DNA of 64,000 nt from Halothermothrix orenii H 168. GTDB taxonomy: Bacteria; Bacillota; Halanaerobiia; Halanaerobiales; Halothermotrichaceae. The position numbers and the translations under genes are program-made. Positions 1 through 9,129 of this stretch are shown piece after piece. The notes under the pieces were generated by a model. It did not search any database. It was not told the origin of the DNA and was given only the letters and a program-made list of their open reading frames with translations. Every line of letters begins with the position of its first letter. The stretch's first letter is position 1. Where the stretch lies: the NCBI RefSeq assembly GCF_000020485.1, contig NC_011899.1:2016501-2080500 (forward strand), written 5' to 3'.

Positions 1-358
1 TCCATCTACCGAGGAAATAATTTTTACGGGGAACCTGATAGGCCAAAAATGGGCCACTCTGCAGGGCACCATATATTTCCTCCTTCAACTCAGGAGTAAC
101 CCTCTCATCGGCATCAACCACCAGAACCCAGTCTGTTTTTAATTTACCCAGGCCAAAATTCCTCTGGGACGAGAAGTTATCAAACTTACGAGCGTAAACC
201 TTATCTGTATATTCCTTACATATGTCAATGGTATCATCATCACTATAGGAATCCACCACTACAATTTCATCTACCCACTTAATACTCTCCAGGCAGTCCT
301 TTATATTATCCTCTTCATTATAAGTTAAAACCAGGGCCCCAATGCTATTTTCTGCCAT
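1..358 (-). CDS. glycosyltransferase family 2, partial (C-terminus beyond window)
   Basis: The minus strand reads from an ATG at 358 to the window edge without a stop, giving about 119 residues. The N-terminus has the GT2 fold start (GALVLTYNEEDNIKDCLES), a VDSYSDDDT segment and a VVDADERVTPEL segment that supplies the DxD-type nucleotide-sugar/metal site. This resembles WaaE/KdtX-type LPS-core beta-glucosyltransferases. The ATG overlaps the stop of the upstream heptosyltransferase gene by one base (TAATG), so the two are probably translationally coupled. It is the last visible gene of the LPS operon. A core-sugar transferase is likely, but the sugar cannot be read from the sequence. Confidence 0.85.
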   Translation of the reverse strand, partial: MAENSIGALVLTYNEEDNIKDCLESIKWVDEIVVVDSYSDDDTIDICKEYTDKVYARKFDNFSSQRNFGLGKLKTDWVLVVDADERVTPELKEEIYGALQSGPFLAYQVPRKNYFLGRW

Positions 359-1404
359 TAAAACCACCCACTCTTCTTTATTTCCTCAAAAACTTCATCA
401 ACACTGATCTCCCTCAAGCACCGGTGGTGCCCTTCAGGACATTCCTGCTGTCCACAGGGCCGGCAATCAATATCCCTATATATTATCCGGTGTTCAGTTC
501 CGTAGGGTCTATACTTAACCTCATCAGAAGGACCGAACAATGTCAGGGTTGGTGTTCCCACCGCAGCCGAAACATGAACAGGCCCGGTATCACCACTTAT
601 AACAACATCACACAACCTTACCAGGGCTACCAGCTCGGGCAATGTAGTCTTCCCTGCAGCCACCACTGGCTCTGTTTCCATCTTTTTGATAATGGAGTAA
701 ACCCTGTCCACATCTCCCGGCCCTCCAGTAAATATAACCCTGACCCCTTCATATTCTTTCTGAAGCCTGTCGGCCAGGGCTGCAAACCTCTCCCCGGGCC
801 AGCGTTTAGCAGGCCAGGTTCCACCGGTATTAATTCCCACCAGATGCTCTTTACCCCTGACGCCATTTTTCCTTAAAAAGGCAATCATATTATCTTCAGC
901 GGTTTTATCAAGCCTCAGTTCTAAATCTTTATTCTTGATATTAAGCCCCAGTTCCTCTAAAAAATCGAGGTAAACTTCCACCATATGACAACCCCCGGCA
1001 GGTTTTAGCTTTTTATCCAAAAAGATACCCCGACCCCTGGTGGCAAATCCGGCAGTAGACCGGGGATTTATTAACTTTAATAACAGGGCTGTCCTCCAGT
1101 TCCCATGAATATTTAAACCCACATCATAATTGTTAGCCTTAAGTCCTCTGGCAAAAGCAAACGATTCCTTTAAATCCCATTTTTTATCATATGGATAGAT
1201 ATTATCCAGGTAGGGATTACCGGCTATTATATCATGAAAATTACTGTTAACCACCATATCAATTCTGGCGTCAGGATAATTATATCTTAAATTCCGTATA
1301 AAGGGGGTGGCAAAGATTAAATCACCCAGGTAGAGCAAATCTATGATAAGGATTCTTTTAGCTTTCTGGATATGGTCTGGTATCGATGGTTTCTGTCCGG
1401 TCAT
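358..1404 (-). CDS. waaF: ADP-heptose:LPS heptosyltransferase (GT9), WaaF-like
   Basis: GT9 family, 348 residues. It transfers heptose from ADP-heptose to the LPS inner core at the inner face of the cytoplasmic membrane. The N-terminal acceptor domain starts RILIIDLLYLGDLIFATPF. The C-terminal donor domain has GGTWPAKRWPGERFAALAD, IFTGGPGD and the GDTGPVHVSAAVGTPTLTLF signature. The C-terminus carries a four-cysteine cluster (CRPCGQQEC then HRC), common in this family. It starts three bases after the stop of the fused Kdo/heptosyltransferase gene, so it is in the same operon. As the second heptosyltransferase here it probably acts as heptosyltransferase II, but I vs II is inferred from order only. 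Confidence 0.87.
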   Translation of the reverse strand: MTGQKPSIPDHIQKAKRILIIDLLYLGDLIFATPFIRNLRYNYPDARIDMVVNSNFHDIIAGNPYLDNIYPYDKKWDLKESFAFARGLKANNYDVGLNIHGNWRTALLLKLINPRSTAGFATRGRGIFLDKKLKPAGGCHMVEVYLDFLEELGLNIKNKDLELRLDKTAEDNMIAFLRKNGVRGKEHLVGINTGGTWPAKRWPGERFAALADRLQKEYEGVRVIFTGGPGDVDRVYSIIKKMETEPVVAAGKTTLPELVALVRLCDVVISGDTGPVHVSAAVGTPTLTLFGPSDEVKYRPYGTEHRIIYRDIDCRPCGQQECPEGHHRCLREISVDEVFEEIKKSGWF

Positions 1405-1407
1405 TAT

Positions 1408-3747
1408 TCAGGTCACCCCCAGAATTCTTTCTGCTGCTGACAGAACTTCGTCCACCCTGATATTTTTCATACAACTATGACTGGCCGGGCATTCCCGTTT
1501 CCAGCATTTAATACAATCAAGGTCCTGGTGCTGGATTACAATATGGCCATCTCCGTAAGGACCATGAGTTACAGGATCAGTGGGCCCCATCAGGGCCACT
1601 ACCCTGCTACCTACCGCTGCTGCCAGATGCATGGGGCCTGTATCTCCACCGATAAAAAGGTGAGTCCGTTTATAAAGCTCTGCCAGTTCCTTTAAATTTG
1701 TCTGCCCGGCCAGGTTCAGGGCCTGTTCTTCCATTAAGGCCTGTATTCTTTCAATACCTTCTTTATCACCGGGACCACCGGTAAATATAACGATACAACC
1801 ATTTCTCTTTATAAGGAGGTCAGCCAGTCGGGCATACCTTTCCTCAAGCCAGTTCTTTGATTTCCAGGTGGTATAGGGATTGATACATACCATGAACTTA
1901 CCCTTACCATCAAATTGGCCTAAAAGCCTGTCGACTTTAGTGACTTCTTTTTCACCGGTGACAATCCCATACCTGATTTCCCCGGTCCTGGCGCCGATTC
2001 CCCGGGCCAGCTCCAGATTTCTATCAATCATATGAACGCGAGTAGACGGGGGAGTCAATTTGTCTGTATAAAAAAATTTGCTCCCCTCCCGTCCATCGCC
2101 AGGTCCATACCTTACTCTGGCCCCGCTCCATAGAGCGGTTATAGCACTTTTAAAAAGGCCATGAACATCAAGGGCCATATCAAAATTATATTTTTTTAAC
2201 TCCTTAACAAAAGACCTTACTTGCCCCAGGGCTTTTAATTTATCAGCTTTAAAAACTTCTTTCCATTTCTTTCTGGGCATAATAATAACCCGGTCCAGAT
2301 AAGGATTGTCCAGGACTAGATCACTGGCTTTATCCTCAACTATCCAGGTTATTTCAGCCTCAGGATAGCTTTGCCTGACAGCATAGGCTACCGGCAGGGC
2401 ATGAATAACATCCCCGATAGCACTGAGGCGTATAATAAGCATGTTGAGTCGTGACTTTTTCTGTAACAGTTCCGATACCAGTTTTAAATTTCTGATTGTC
2501 GCTCCCCGGTTTTCCGTAATTATCTGCCGGGCCCGCTCACTTTTTTCCCGGAGGCTGTCCTGATTTTTCAAATAATATAGGACCTTATCTCCCAATCCGT
2601 CGGTATTACCTACCTGTACTGCAGCCTCCTGTCCCAGGAGAAATTTAGTCTCTTCCTTAAAGTTAAACATATGGGGACCAAATAAAACCAGCTTTCCCTG
2701 GGCAGCCGGTTCAATAATGTTATGACCCCCCCTGGGGATTAAACTTCCACCCACAAAAACCAGAGAAGCCAGTTTATAAATCAGGGCCAGTTCCCCGAAG
2801 GTGTCAACCAGAATAACCTGCTCCCGCCGTTTATAACCCTCCAGTTCACTCCGCCTGATTGTTTTAATTCCCTTACTCGTAAATAGCTTTTCTACCTGTT
2901 CCACCCTCTCAATATAACGGGGGGCAATAATCATGACAAAGTCAGGAAGCTCTTTATTAACCCTTTCAAAAACAGTTATCAACTTCTCTTCCTCACCGGC
3001 ATGGGTACTTCCAGCTACCATCACCGGCTGGTTTTCATCAAGGTTAAACTCCTGTCTTAGTTTATTAACCTCCAGGGGAGAAACAGAATATTCTTTATCA
3101 AACTTAATGTTGCCATTCCGGTATACCCTGTCTTCCTTAGCCCCCAGAGCCACTATTCGCTGAACATCAAGGTCAGACTGCATACTGAAAACATCTACCC
3201 TTTTCAGCATATCTCTTAAAAGGGGACCCAGGTATCTAAAATTTTTGTATCCTTTATCACTGATACGGCCACTGGCGACCATAATTCTTGAACCAGATTT
3301 ATCAGCATAACGTATAAAATTGGGCCATAACTCGGTTTCAATCATAATAACGAGACGGGGATTAATCAGTTTTATAGCCCTTTTAATAATAAACCCTAAA
3401 TCTATCGGAAAATATATTATGGCATCAACCTCTTTTTTATAAAATTTACGGGCAGTCTGCCTTCCTGTACTGGAAACTGTCGAAAATATAAGCTTAACGT
3501 GGGGATACTGTTCCCTCAATTCTCTGACAAGGGGTTCTGCAGCCATAGTTTCCCCCACTGAAGCAGCATGGATCCAGATAACAGGATGTAGCTTAACCAT
3601 CTCTATAAAAGACTTTTGATAGAGAGCCAGTCTCTCCAGAAAACCCTCCCGGTATTTACCTTTTATAAAATTGTAGATCAAAAAAGGTAGATATAATATG
3701 AGTACAGTTATTAAGAGCAGATTATAGATTAAGTAAAATATAAACAT
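1408..3747 (-). CDS. waaA: fused Kdo transferase (WaaA, GT30) and heptosyltransferase (WaaC-like, GT9)
   Basis: One uninterrupted 779-residue frame holds two LPS-core enzymes. Residues 1-about 430 are a Kdo transferase: an N-terminal membrane anchor (FIFYLIYNLLLITVLILYL), WIHAASVGE, IMIETELWPN, PVMVAGSTHAGEE and GGHNIIEPAAQGK. From M436 (ATG at 2442) a complete GT9 heptosyltransferase begins, MLIIRLSAIGDVIHALPVAY, ending with GGDTGPMHLAAAVGS and a C-terminal Cys cluster. The linker is only a few residues (LLQKKSRLN). No Shine-Dalgarno sequence precedes the internal ATG, so translation as one fusion is favoured over two proteins. The product would add Kdo to lipid A precursor and then the first heptose. 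Both domains look intact. Confidence 0.9.
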   Translation of the reverse strand: MFIFYLIYNLLLITVLILYLPFLIYNFIKGKYREGFLERLALYQKSFIEMVKLHPVIWIHAASVGETMAAEPLVRELREQYPHVKLIFSTVSSTGRQTARKFYKKEVDAIIYFPIDLGFIIKRAIKLINPRLVIMIETELWPNFIRYADKSGSRIMVASGRISDKGYKNFRYLGPLLRDMLKRVDVFSMQSDLDVQRIVALGAKEDRVYRNGNIKFDKEYSVSPLEVNKLRQEFNLDENQPVMVAGSTHAGEEEKLITVFERVNKELPDFVMIIAPRYIERVEQVEKLFTSKGIKTIRRSELEGYKRREQVILVDTFGELALIYKLASLVFVGGSLIPRGGHNIIEPAAQGKLVLFGPHMFNFKEETKFLLGQEAAVQVGNTDGLGDKVLYYLKNQDSLREKSERARQIITENRGATIRNLKLVSELLQKKSRLNMLIIRLSAIGDVIHALPVAYAVRQSYPEAEITWIVEDKASDLVLDNPYLDRVIIMPRKKWKEVFKADKLKALGQVRSFVKELKKYNFDMALDVHGLFKSAITALWSGARVRYGPGDGREGSKFFYTDKLTPPSTRVHMIDRNLELARGIGARTGEIRYGIVTGEKEVTKVDRLLGQFDGKGKFMVCINPYTTWKSKNWLEERYARLADLLIKRNGCIVIFTGGPGDKEGIERIQALMEEQALNLAGQTNLKELAELYKRTHLFIGGDTGPMHLAAAVGSRVVALMGPTDPVTHGPYGDGHIVIQHQDLDCIKCWKRECPASHSCMKNIRVDEVLSAAERILGVT

Positions 3748-3808
3748 CTGGATCCAGCCCCCCTTTACTCATTTGATAAACCTTCAAATGATAAACACCT
3801 TCTAAAGC

Positions 3809-4684
3809 TTAATAAGTTTTCCAGCGACGGTGTAGCCATAGCCAGTGGTCGGGATATTTTTTTATAACCGATTCTGTAATATGATTTAACTCCTGTAAAA
3901 ACTCTTTCTGTTCTTCCATGGAAGCCTCAGCCCCTATTTCAATGGGCCGGTAAAACTTCAATCTGTGCTTCCCCCGGGATTTCCGGACCATAAAGGCAGG
4001 AACAATCAGGGCCCCTGTCCTTCTGGCCAGCTGTACAGCCCCGGGAAATGTAGAGGCCGTTTTCCCGAAAAATTTTAATCTCCAGCCCCGGCTCCTGGCA
4101 TCCTGGTCACCGAGGATAAGAAGACATTTACCCTCTTTCAGGGCCTTAAAGGCCTTCCGGACCGACATCCCTCTCTGTATGGTCTCAACTCCCTTTTGCT
4201 GTCTCATCTGGTTAATCCTTCTGTCAAAATAGGAGTTATTCTGTTCCTGGACAATGGCAGCCATGGGATACCCCATAAGGGAGATGGCAATCCCCATCCA
4301 TTCCCAGTTACCAAAATGGGCACCGTAGACAATAACACCTTTTCCCCGGTCAAAGGCCTTTTTCAGGTGCTCTTCCCCTTCCAGCTCAATATGTTTAGTC
4401 ATATTATCCTTATTAAGTCCCGGGGTCAGAGCATATTCGACCAGCATAAACCCCAGGTTTATATAAACCTTCCTGATGATTTCCTTTATCCTGTCATCTG
4501 ATAAATCATCGAAAGCCATTTTCAAATTATTATAAGCCACTTTTTTACGGTTTCCCGGTAGATAATAAAGAACCTTACCGAAAAAAAGACCCACCATCTG
4601 GCGTAAAAAACCGGGTAATATTCTGATAAATAGTAAAAAACCTTCAAAGACCAAATAGAGTATAATATTCTTCACCATATCCAC
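3809..4684 (-). CDS. lpxL: lipid A biosynthesis acyltransferase, LpxL/HtrB family
   Basis: LPLAT-superfamily late acyltransferase of lipid A synthesis, 291 residues, membrane-anchored by an N-terminal hydrophobic stretch (ILYLVFEGFLLFIRIL). The catalytic HX4(D/E) motif is HFGNWE in GAHFGNWEWMG. GDQDARSRGW and FPGAVQLARRTGALIVPAFM follow, as expected in the family, and it ends DHWLWLHRRWK. Two starts are possible: the GTG at 4684 or an ATG two codons later (4678), which is better spaced from the GGGG ribosome site. It sits between kdsD and waaA in the operon. Only one such enzyme is visible here, so whether it adds one or both secondary chains is unknown. Confidence 0.88.
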   Translation of the reverse strand: MDMVKNIILYLVFEGFLLFIRILPGFLRQMVGLFFGKVLYYLPGNRKKVAYNNLKMAFDDLSDDRIKEIIRKVYINLGFMLVEYALTPGLNKDNMTKHIELEGEEHLKKAFDRGKGVIVYGAHFGNWEWMGIAISLMGYPMAAIVQEQNNSYFDRRINQMRQQKGVETIQRGMSVRKAFKALKEGKCLLILGDQDARSRGWRLKFFGKTASTFPGAVQLARRTGALIVPAFMVRKSRGKHRLKFYRPIEIGAEASMEEQKEFLQELNHITESVIKKYPDHWLWLHRRWKTY

Positions 4685-4696
4685 CCCATCTTTTCC

Positions 4697-5692
4697 CTAA
4701 AAGACCCGGGCCCTTAACAGGTCCTGGAAGTTAAGCATTCCCACTGGCTTCCCATCTTCGACTACCGGCAGGTCATTAACTTCCTTATCCTCCATAATTT
4801 TCAGGGCTTCAGCGGCCAGCCGGTCTTTTTCAATGGTAATAGGGTCTTTTGTCATTACCTCTAATACCGGTTTCTGGAGAAAGTCGGTCGACTCCTCTAA
4901 AAGGCGCCTGATATCTCCATCAGTGATTATCCCGACCAGCCGCCCCCTTTCATCCACTACTGAAGTAGAACCCATTTTACTGGCAGTCATGGTAAAGAGG
5001 GCTTCTTTGACACTTGTCCCGGACTGAACAACCGGGTTTTGTTTTCTAACCTGGAGGACATCTTCTACCTTTGTCAATAACTTCCTTCCCAGGCTTCCAC
5101 CGGGGTGAAAGAGGGCAAAATCCTCGGGGGTAAAACCCTTTAGCTTTGATAAAGCAATAGCCAGGGCATCACCCAGGGCTAGAGTAGCCGTAGTACTGGC
5201 TGTCGGGGCCAGGCCATGGGGACAGGCCTCTTCCTCAATATTGACTAATAAGTGATTGTTGGCATAACGGGCCAGAGTAGAAGACCTATTCCCGGTAACA
5301 GCTATCAAAAAGGCTCCGATCCTCCTGATGGAGGGCACAAGACTTAAAACCTCTTCCGTCTCCCCGCTGTTGGAAATGGCAATTATTATATCATCTCCGG
5401 TTACCATTCCCAGGTCACCATGCAGGGCCTCACCGGCATGTACAAAAAAAGCAGGTGTCCCGGTACTGGAAAAGGTAGCGGCCAGTTTCTGTCCGATAAG
5501 GCCGGATTTTCCGATACCGGTAAAAATAACCCGACCCTTGCTCTCCAGAATAACCCTGACAATATCAGCAAATTCACTACCGATACTGTCTTTGAGTTTT
5601 AAAACCGAATAGGCCTCTATCTCAAGGACTTTACGGGCTTCCTGAAGACAGTCAATTATCATCTTTTCATCGAGGTTTACCGGTTCATTCAC
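4697..5692 (-). CDS. kdsD: D-arabinose 5-phosphate isomerase, KpsF/GutQ family
   Basis: Converts D-ribulose 5-phosphate to D-arabinose 5-phosphate, the first committed step towards Kdo. The 331-residue protein has an N-terminal SIS domain (FTGIGKSGLIGQKLAATFSS; ISNSGETEEVL; HGLAPTASTTATLALGDALA) and two C-terminal CBS domains (VKEALFTMTASKMGSTSVVD and the MTKDPITIEKD region), the standard layout and length for KdsD. The start is GTG, behind an AGGTGA site. It lies six bases from kdsA, directly before the enzyme that uses its product. Confidence 0.94.
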   Translation of the reverse strand: MNEPVNLDEKMIIDCLQEARKVLEIEAYSVLKLKDSIGSEFADIVRVILESKGRVIFTGIGKSGLIGQKLAATFSSTGTPAFFVHAGEALHGDLGMVTGDDIIIAISNSGETEEVLSLVPSIRRIGAFLIAVTGNRSSTLARYANNHLLVNIEEEACPHGLAPTASTTATLALGDALAIALSKLKGFTPEDFALFHPGGSLGRKLLTKVEDVLQVRKQNPVVQSGTSVKEALFTMTASKMGSTSVVDERGRLVGIITDGDIRRLLEESTDFLQKPVLEVMTKDPITIEKDRLAAEALKIMEDKEVNDLPVVEDGKPVGMLNFQDLLRARVF

Positions 5693-5698
5693 TTATCT

Positions 5699-6538
5699 TC
5701 ACCTGCCTTTAACAATTTCGTCAATGGCCAGGGCTTTTATCAGGATTCCCTCAAGCTGGTCAAGGGGAACCATGTTGGGACCATCACTTAAAGCTACATC
5801 GGGGTTATCATGTACTTCCATAAAGAGGGCATCAACGCCGGTCCCTACAGCAGCCCTGGTTAAATAGGGGACAAACTTCCTGTCCCCACCGGAGGTCTCA
5901 CCGGCACCCCCTGGCAGCTGGACACTATGGGTGGCATCAAAAACTACTGGATACCCGGTCTCCCTCATCCGGGGTAGAGAGCGCATATCGACTACCAGGT
6001 TATTATAACCGAAACTGACTCCCCGCTCTGTTAAAAGAATCTTTTCATTTCCGGTACTCTCAATCTTTTCCACTACCCTGTCGATATCCCAGGGAGCCAG
6101 GAATTGGCCTTTCTTGACATTGACAATCTTCCCGGTCCTTCCGGCAGCAACCACCAGATCGGTCTGGCGTGACAAAAAGGCCGGAATCTGGACTATATCA
6201 ACCACTTCAGCCGCCAGAGCAGCCTGGTCTGGCTCATGAACATCGGTTAGGAGTGGTACTCCAACTTCTCTTTTGACCCTCTCCAGCAACTTCAGGCCAT
6301 CTTCAAGACCCGGCCCCCGGAATGATTTTATAGAAGAACGGTTGGCCTTATCATATGATGATTTAAAAACATATGGAATTCCAAGCCTTGAAGTAATCTC
6401 CTTAACCGTCTCCGCTATTTTTAAAACCCGGTCTTCCTCTTCTAAAACACAGGGACCGGCGATGAGAACCAGTGGCCTGTTGCTATCACCAAAAACAATA
6501 TCTTGATTTAATTTAACCTTCTTTACTTTATCCAGCAC
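5699..6538 (-). CDS. kdsA: 3-deoxy-D-manno-octulosonate 8-phosphate synthase
   Basis: Condenses phosphoenolpyruvate with arabinose 5-phosphate to Kdo-8-phosphate. At 279 residues it is the normal length of the DAHP/KDOPS class I family. Diagnostic segments are [89 protein letters not shown] and FMEVHDNPD. The residue before the KANRSS stretch and the absence of an early Cys could place it in the metal-independent class, but I cannot decide this by eye. GTG start, two bases after the kdsB stop, within the Kdo operon. Confidence 0.95.
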   Translation of the reverse strand: MLDKVKKVKLNQDIVFGDSNRPLVLIAGPCVLEEEDRVLKIAETVKEITSRLGIPYVFKSSYDKANRSSIKSFRGPGLEDGLKLLERVKREVGVPLLTDVHEPDQAALAAEVVDIVQIPAFLSRQTDLVVAAGRTGKIVNVKKGQFLAPWDIDRVVEKIESTGNEKILLTERGVSFGYNNLVVDMRSLPRMRETGYPVVFDATHSVQLPGGAGETSGGDRKFVPYLTRAAVGTGVDALFMEVHDNPDVALSDGPNMVPLDQLEGILIKALAIDEIVKGR

Positions 6539-6540
6539 TT

Positions 6541-7266
6541 TTAATTACACCCCTCCATAATTTTTTCCACCCTGGCTATATCTTCAGGAGTATCAACACC
6601 AATCGAGTCAAATTCAGTCTCCACAACTTTAATTTTATAACCATTTTCTAAAACCCTGAGCTGTTCCAGGGATTCAACCTTCTCCAGTTCTGTCTGCTCC
6701 ATCTGGGTCAGATTCATTAAAAATTTGCGTCTGTATATATATAATCCAATATGTTTATAATACCGGGCCCCACTGTTCCGGGGGTGGGGAATCGGTGACC
6801 GGGAAAAATACAGGGCATATCCATCCTTATCAACTACTACCTTAACCACATTGGGATTTTCTACCTCTCCGGGGTCCCCGATCTCTTTCATCAGGGTACT
6901 CATGTTAAGGTTTTTCTCCTCTGCAAAGGGTTTGAGAGCCTGCTCCACCATCAGTGGTTCCAGCAGGGGTTCATCACCCTGGACATTAACCACAATATCA
7001 CAGTCTAAATTAGCAACAACCTCAGCAACCCGGTCAGTCCCTGAACTACAAGCTTTTGAAGTCATAACTGCATTGCCCCCGAAATCCTTAACAGTATTGT
7101 AAATCCTGTCATCATCAGTGGCAACATAGACTTCTTTCAGACCTTTAACCCGGCAAACACGCCGGTATACATGTTCAATCATTGGTTTTCCTTTAATATC
7201 GGCCAGTGGTTTGCCGGGAAAACGGCTTGAATAAAAACGGGCTGGAATTACCGCTATAACATTCAT
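6541..7266 (-). CDS. kdsB: CMP-Kdo synthetase (3-deoxy-manno-octulosonate cytidylyltransferase)
   Basis: Activates Kdo with CTP to CMP-Kdo, the donor for WaaA. The N-terminus [20 protein letters not shown] is the nucleotidyltransferase loop of KdsB. Further signatures are [31 protein letters not shown] and [11 protein letters not shown]. About 241 residues, the normal length. The ATG at 7266 follows TTAGGTGA at good distance; a GTG three codons upstream (7275) is the alternative. Its neighbour kdsA makes the Kdo-8-P precursor. The phosphatase KdsC that should act between them is not in this cluster. Confidence 0.95.
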   Translation of the reverse strand: MNVIAVIPARFYSSRFPGKPLADIKGKPMIEHVYRRVCRVKGLKEVYVATDDDRIYNTVKDFGGNAVMTSKACSSGTDRVAEVVANLDCDIVVNVQGDEPLLEPLMVEQALKPFAEEKNLNMSTLMKEIGDPGEVENPNVVKVVVDKDGYALYFSRSPIPHPRNSGARYYKHIGLYIYRRKFLMNLTQMEQTELEKVESLEQLRVLENGYKIKVVETEFDSIGVDTPEDIARVEKIMEGCN

Positions 7267-7316
7267 CCCTGTCACCTAACCTTTTTATAATTTAAGTTAT
7301 TTAGTTAACAGTTATT

Positions 7317-8459
7317 TTAATATTTATTGATTACCTGTGCCAGATCAACTGTCCCTTTTAATGAAATCTCGATTCCCAGGACATAAAGATTGATATTATG
7401 GTCAATAAATTTTTTAATATCGTCCCTGCTAAATTTAACAGCATCCTTTTCAGTGGTAATTACTATATCTATAGCCTTTTGTCGGGCCAGATTTATTATT
7501 TTATCAAAATCATCGGGCCTGTACTGGTGATGATCATTAAAGGAAAGGGTCTCAATGACCTCTGCCCCTGATATCTCCAGGTCACGGTAAAAAGACCGCG
7601 GATTACCCAGCCCACATACCGCTATAACTTTAGCTCCTTTTAACTCATCCAGTGGGCGTTTTTTATGGATAATAGACTTCATCTCAAGACTCGCTACCGA
7701 TAACTCCTTTAAATAAACAGAGCTGGTGGTAGCTTCATAGACCACAGCATTTTGGTTATACTGACATAAAGTATCTTTAATTTCCTGCAACTTTTCCCGG
7801 GAAATATGATGGGCACGTGATATCACAAAAAAATCAGCCCTTTTAAGACCTGACAGGGGTTCCCGCAAAAAACCCCGGGGTATTAGCCTGCCCTGGCCAA
7901 AGGGTTTCAACCCATCTATCATAACAATATCAACATCCCGCTTCAACTGCCAGTGCTGAAAACCATCATCCAGGATTATAATCTCAGCATTAAAACGGCG
8001 GCTGGCAAGGCGGGCTGCTTTATAACGGTTTGACCCGGTAATCAGGGGAACACCACCAAGTAAAGTGGCCATCATATAGACTTCATCCCCGGCTTCAGAA
8101 ACATCAGTCAAAATATTCCTGCCATCAGAAACCACTGACGGTTCTTCACCTTCTGATTGTGACTGATAACCCCGGCTTATAACAACAACCCTATTCTCTT
8201 CCGCCAGCTTTTTTGCCAGATAAATTACCAGGGGGGTCTTGCCTGTTCCCCCTGCCGTTATATTTCCAACACTGATTACCCGGGCTTCAACCTCTCCCGG
8301 TTTTACCAGATTCAGATTGTAAAGGAGTCTTCTCAATAATATCAGTAAATTATATATTTTTTCCAGTATTGATAAAATAAATAAGACTATTTTATCACAA
8401 ATGCTTCTGGGACCTGATTTTATTAAATTAATTAAATATGATTCCAGTTTTTTTCGCAT
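7317..8459 (-). CDS. lpxK: tetraacyldisaccharide 4'-kinase
   Basis: ATP-dependent kinase that phosphorylates the 4'-position of the lipid A disaccharide precursor. The family P-loop appears as SVGNITAGGTGKTPLVIYLA, followed by VVISRGYQ, GDEVYMMA, IILDDGFQHWQLKRDVDIV and FNDHHQYRPDD, all typical of LpxK. There is a hydrophobic N-terminal segment for membrane attachment. The chosen ATG (8459) lies one base after the stop of the DUF374 gene and behind GGTAGGTGG; a GTG four codons upstream is the alternative. About 380 residues, slightly longer than E. coli LpxK. Confidence 0.93.
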   Translation of the reverse strand: MRKKLESYLINLIKSGPRSICDKIVLFILSILEKIYNLLILLRRLLYNLNLVKPGEVEARVISVGNITAGGTGKTPLVIYLAKKLAEENRVVVISRGYQSQSEGEEPSVVSDGRNILTDVSEAGDEVYMMATLLGGVPLITGSNRYKAARLASRRFNAEIIILDDGFQHWQLKRDVDIVMIDGLKPFGQGRLIPRGFLREPLSGLKRADFFVISRAHHISREKLQEIKDTLCQYNQNAVVYEATTSSVYLKELSVASLEMKSIIHKKRPLDELKGAKVIAVCGLGNPRSFYRDLEISGAEVIETLSFNDHHQYRPDDFDKIINLARQKAIDIVITTEKDAVKFSRDDIKKFIDHNINLYVLGIEISLKGTVDLAQVINKY

Positions 8460-8460
8460 A

Positions 8461-9129
8461 TTAGCTACCACCTACCAGATCCCTGGCCCGGGCCTGAACT
8501 TCTCTGAGGTTTTCCTCTACCAGGTGGCATTTTTCCTCAACACTCTTGCCCTCAGGTAATTTAAGGGGTTTTCCATAATTTATAACAACCTTTGATCCGG
8601 GCAGGGGTATCGTAAACCTGTCCCAGCTATTAAATACCTTTTTTTTGCTGGCTGCAATTCCAACTGGGATTATAACTCCATCGCTTTTTTCCTGGAGCAA
8701 AATAGCTCCAGGCTTAACCCGGTAGATAGGCCCCCTGGGGCCATCGGGGGTTAACAGAACCGTTGCCCCTTTTTTTGCCTCTCTGAGTAAACGCAGAAGG
8801 GCCCTTCCCCCTCCCCTTGAAGAAGAACCCCTGACAACCCGATATCCATATTTCTCTAAAACCCGGGTAATGTATTCACCATCATTGCTTAAGCTGGCTA
8901 AAGTAACACAATCCCGTTTTCTAAAAAAATAGGCCGGTACCCATAACTTCCCATGCCAGAAAACCAGGATTACCGGGGTTTTTTCATCTATCCCGGTTAG
9001 ATTTTCTTCACCATATACTTTAATTCTGGTTAGTGAATTCGTTATATAATTTAATCCCAGAGCAAGCCCGGAAATTAGCCAGAATTTAAGCCTGTTTTTA
9101 AATGAATCCAGTTTACGGTGTACCACCAC
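8461..9129 (-). CDS. DUF374 lysophospholipid acyltransferase family protein
   Basis: A 222-residue LPLAT-fold protein of the DUF374 type. An N-terminal hydrophobic segment is followed by VFWHGKLWVPAYFF (the HX4-type active-site region), LASLSNDGEYITRVLEKYGY, RGSSSRGGGRALLRLLREAK and LTPDGPRGPIYRVKPGAI. Homologues are often found in lipid A operons and have been proposed as alternative late acyltransferases. Its place between the msbA-like and lpxK genes supports a lipid A role, but substrate and position of acylation are not known. GTG start immediately after the stop of the ABC gene, with AGGAGG in place. Confidence 0.85.
   Translation of the reverse strand: MVVHRKLDSFKNRLKFWLISGLALGLNYITNSLTRIKVYGEENLTGIDEKTPVILVFWHGKLWVPAYFFRKRDCVTLASLSNDGEYITRVLEKYGYRVVRGSSSRGGGRALLRLLREAKKGATVLLTPDGPRGPIYRVKPGAILLQEKSDGVIIPVGIAASKKKVFNSWDRFTIPLPGSKVVINYGKPLKLPEGKSVEEKCHLVEENLREVQARARDLVGGS

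Noticed and set aside
424-876. 150-codon plus-strand open frame
   Set aside because: Antisense to the well-supported heptosyltransferase gene; composition is that of a shadow frame.
2442-2442. Internal ATG in the Kdo-transferase fusion as start of a separate heptosyltransferase gene
   Set aside because: No Shine-Dalgarno sequence precedes it and the frame is continuous, so a separate start is not favoured, though not excluded.
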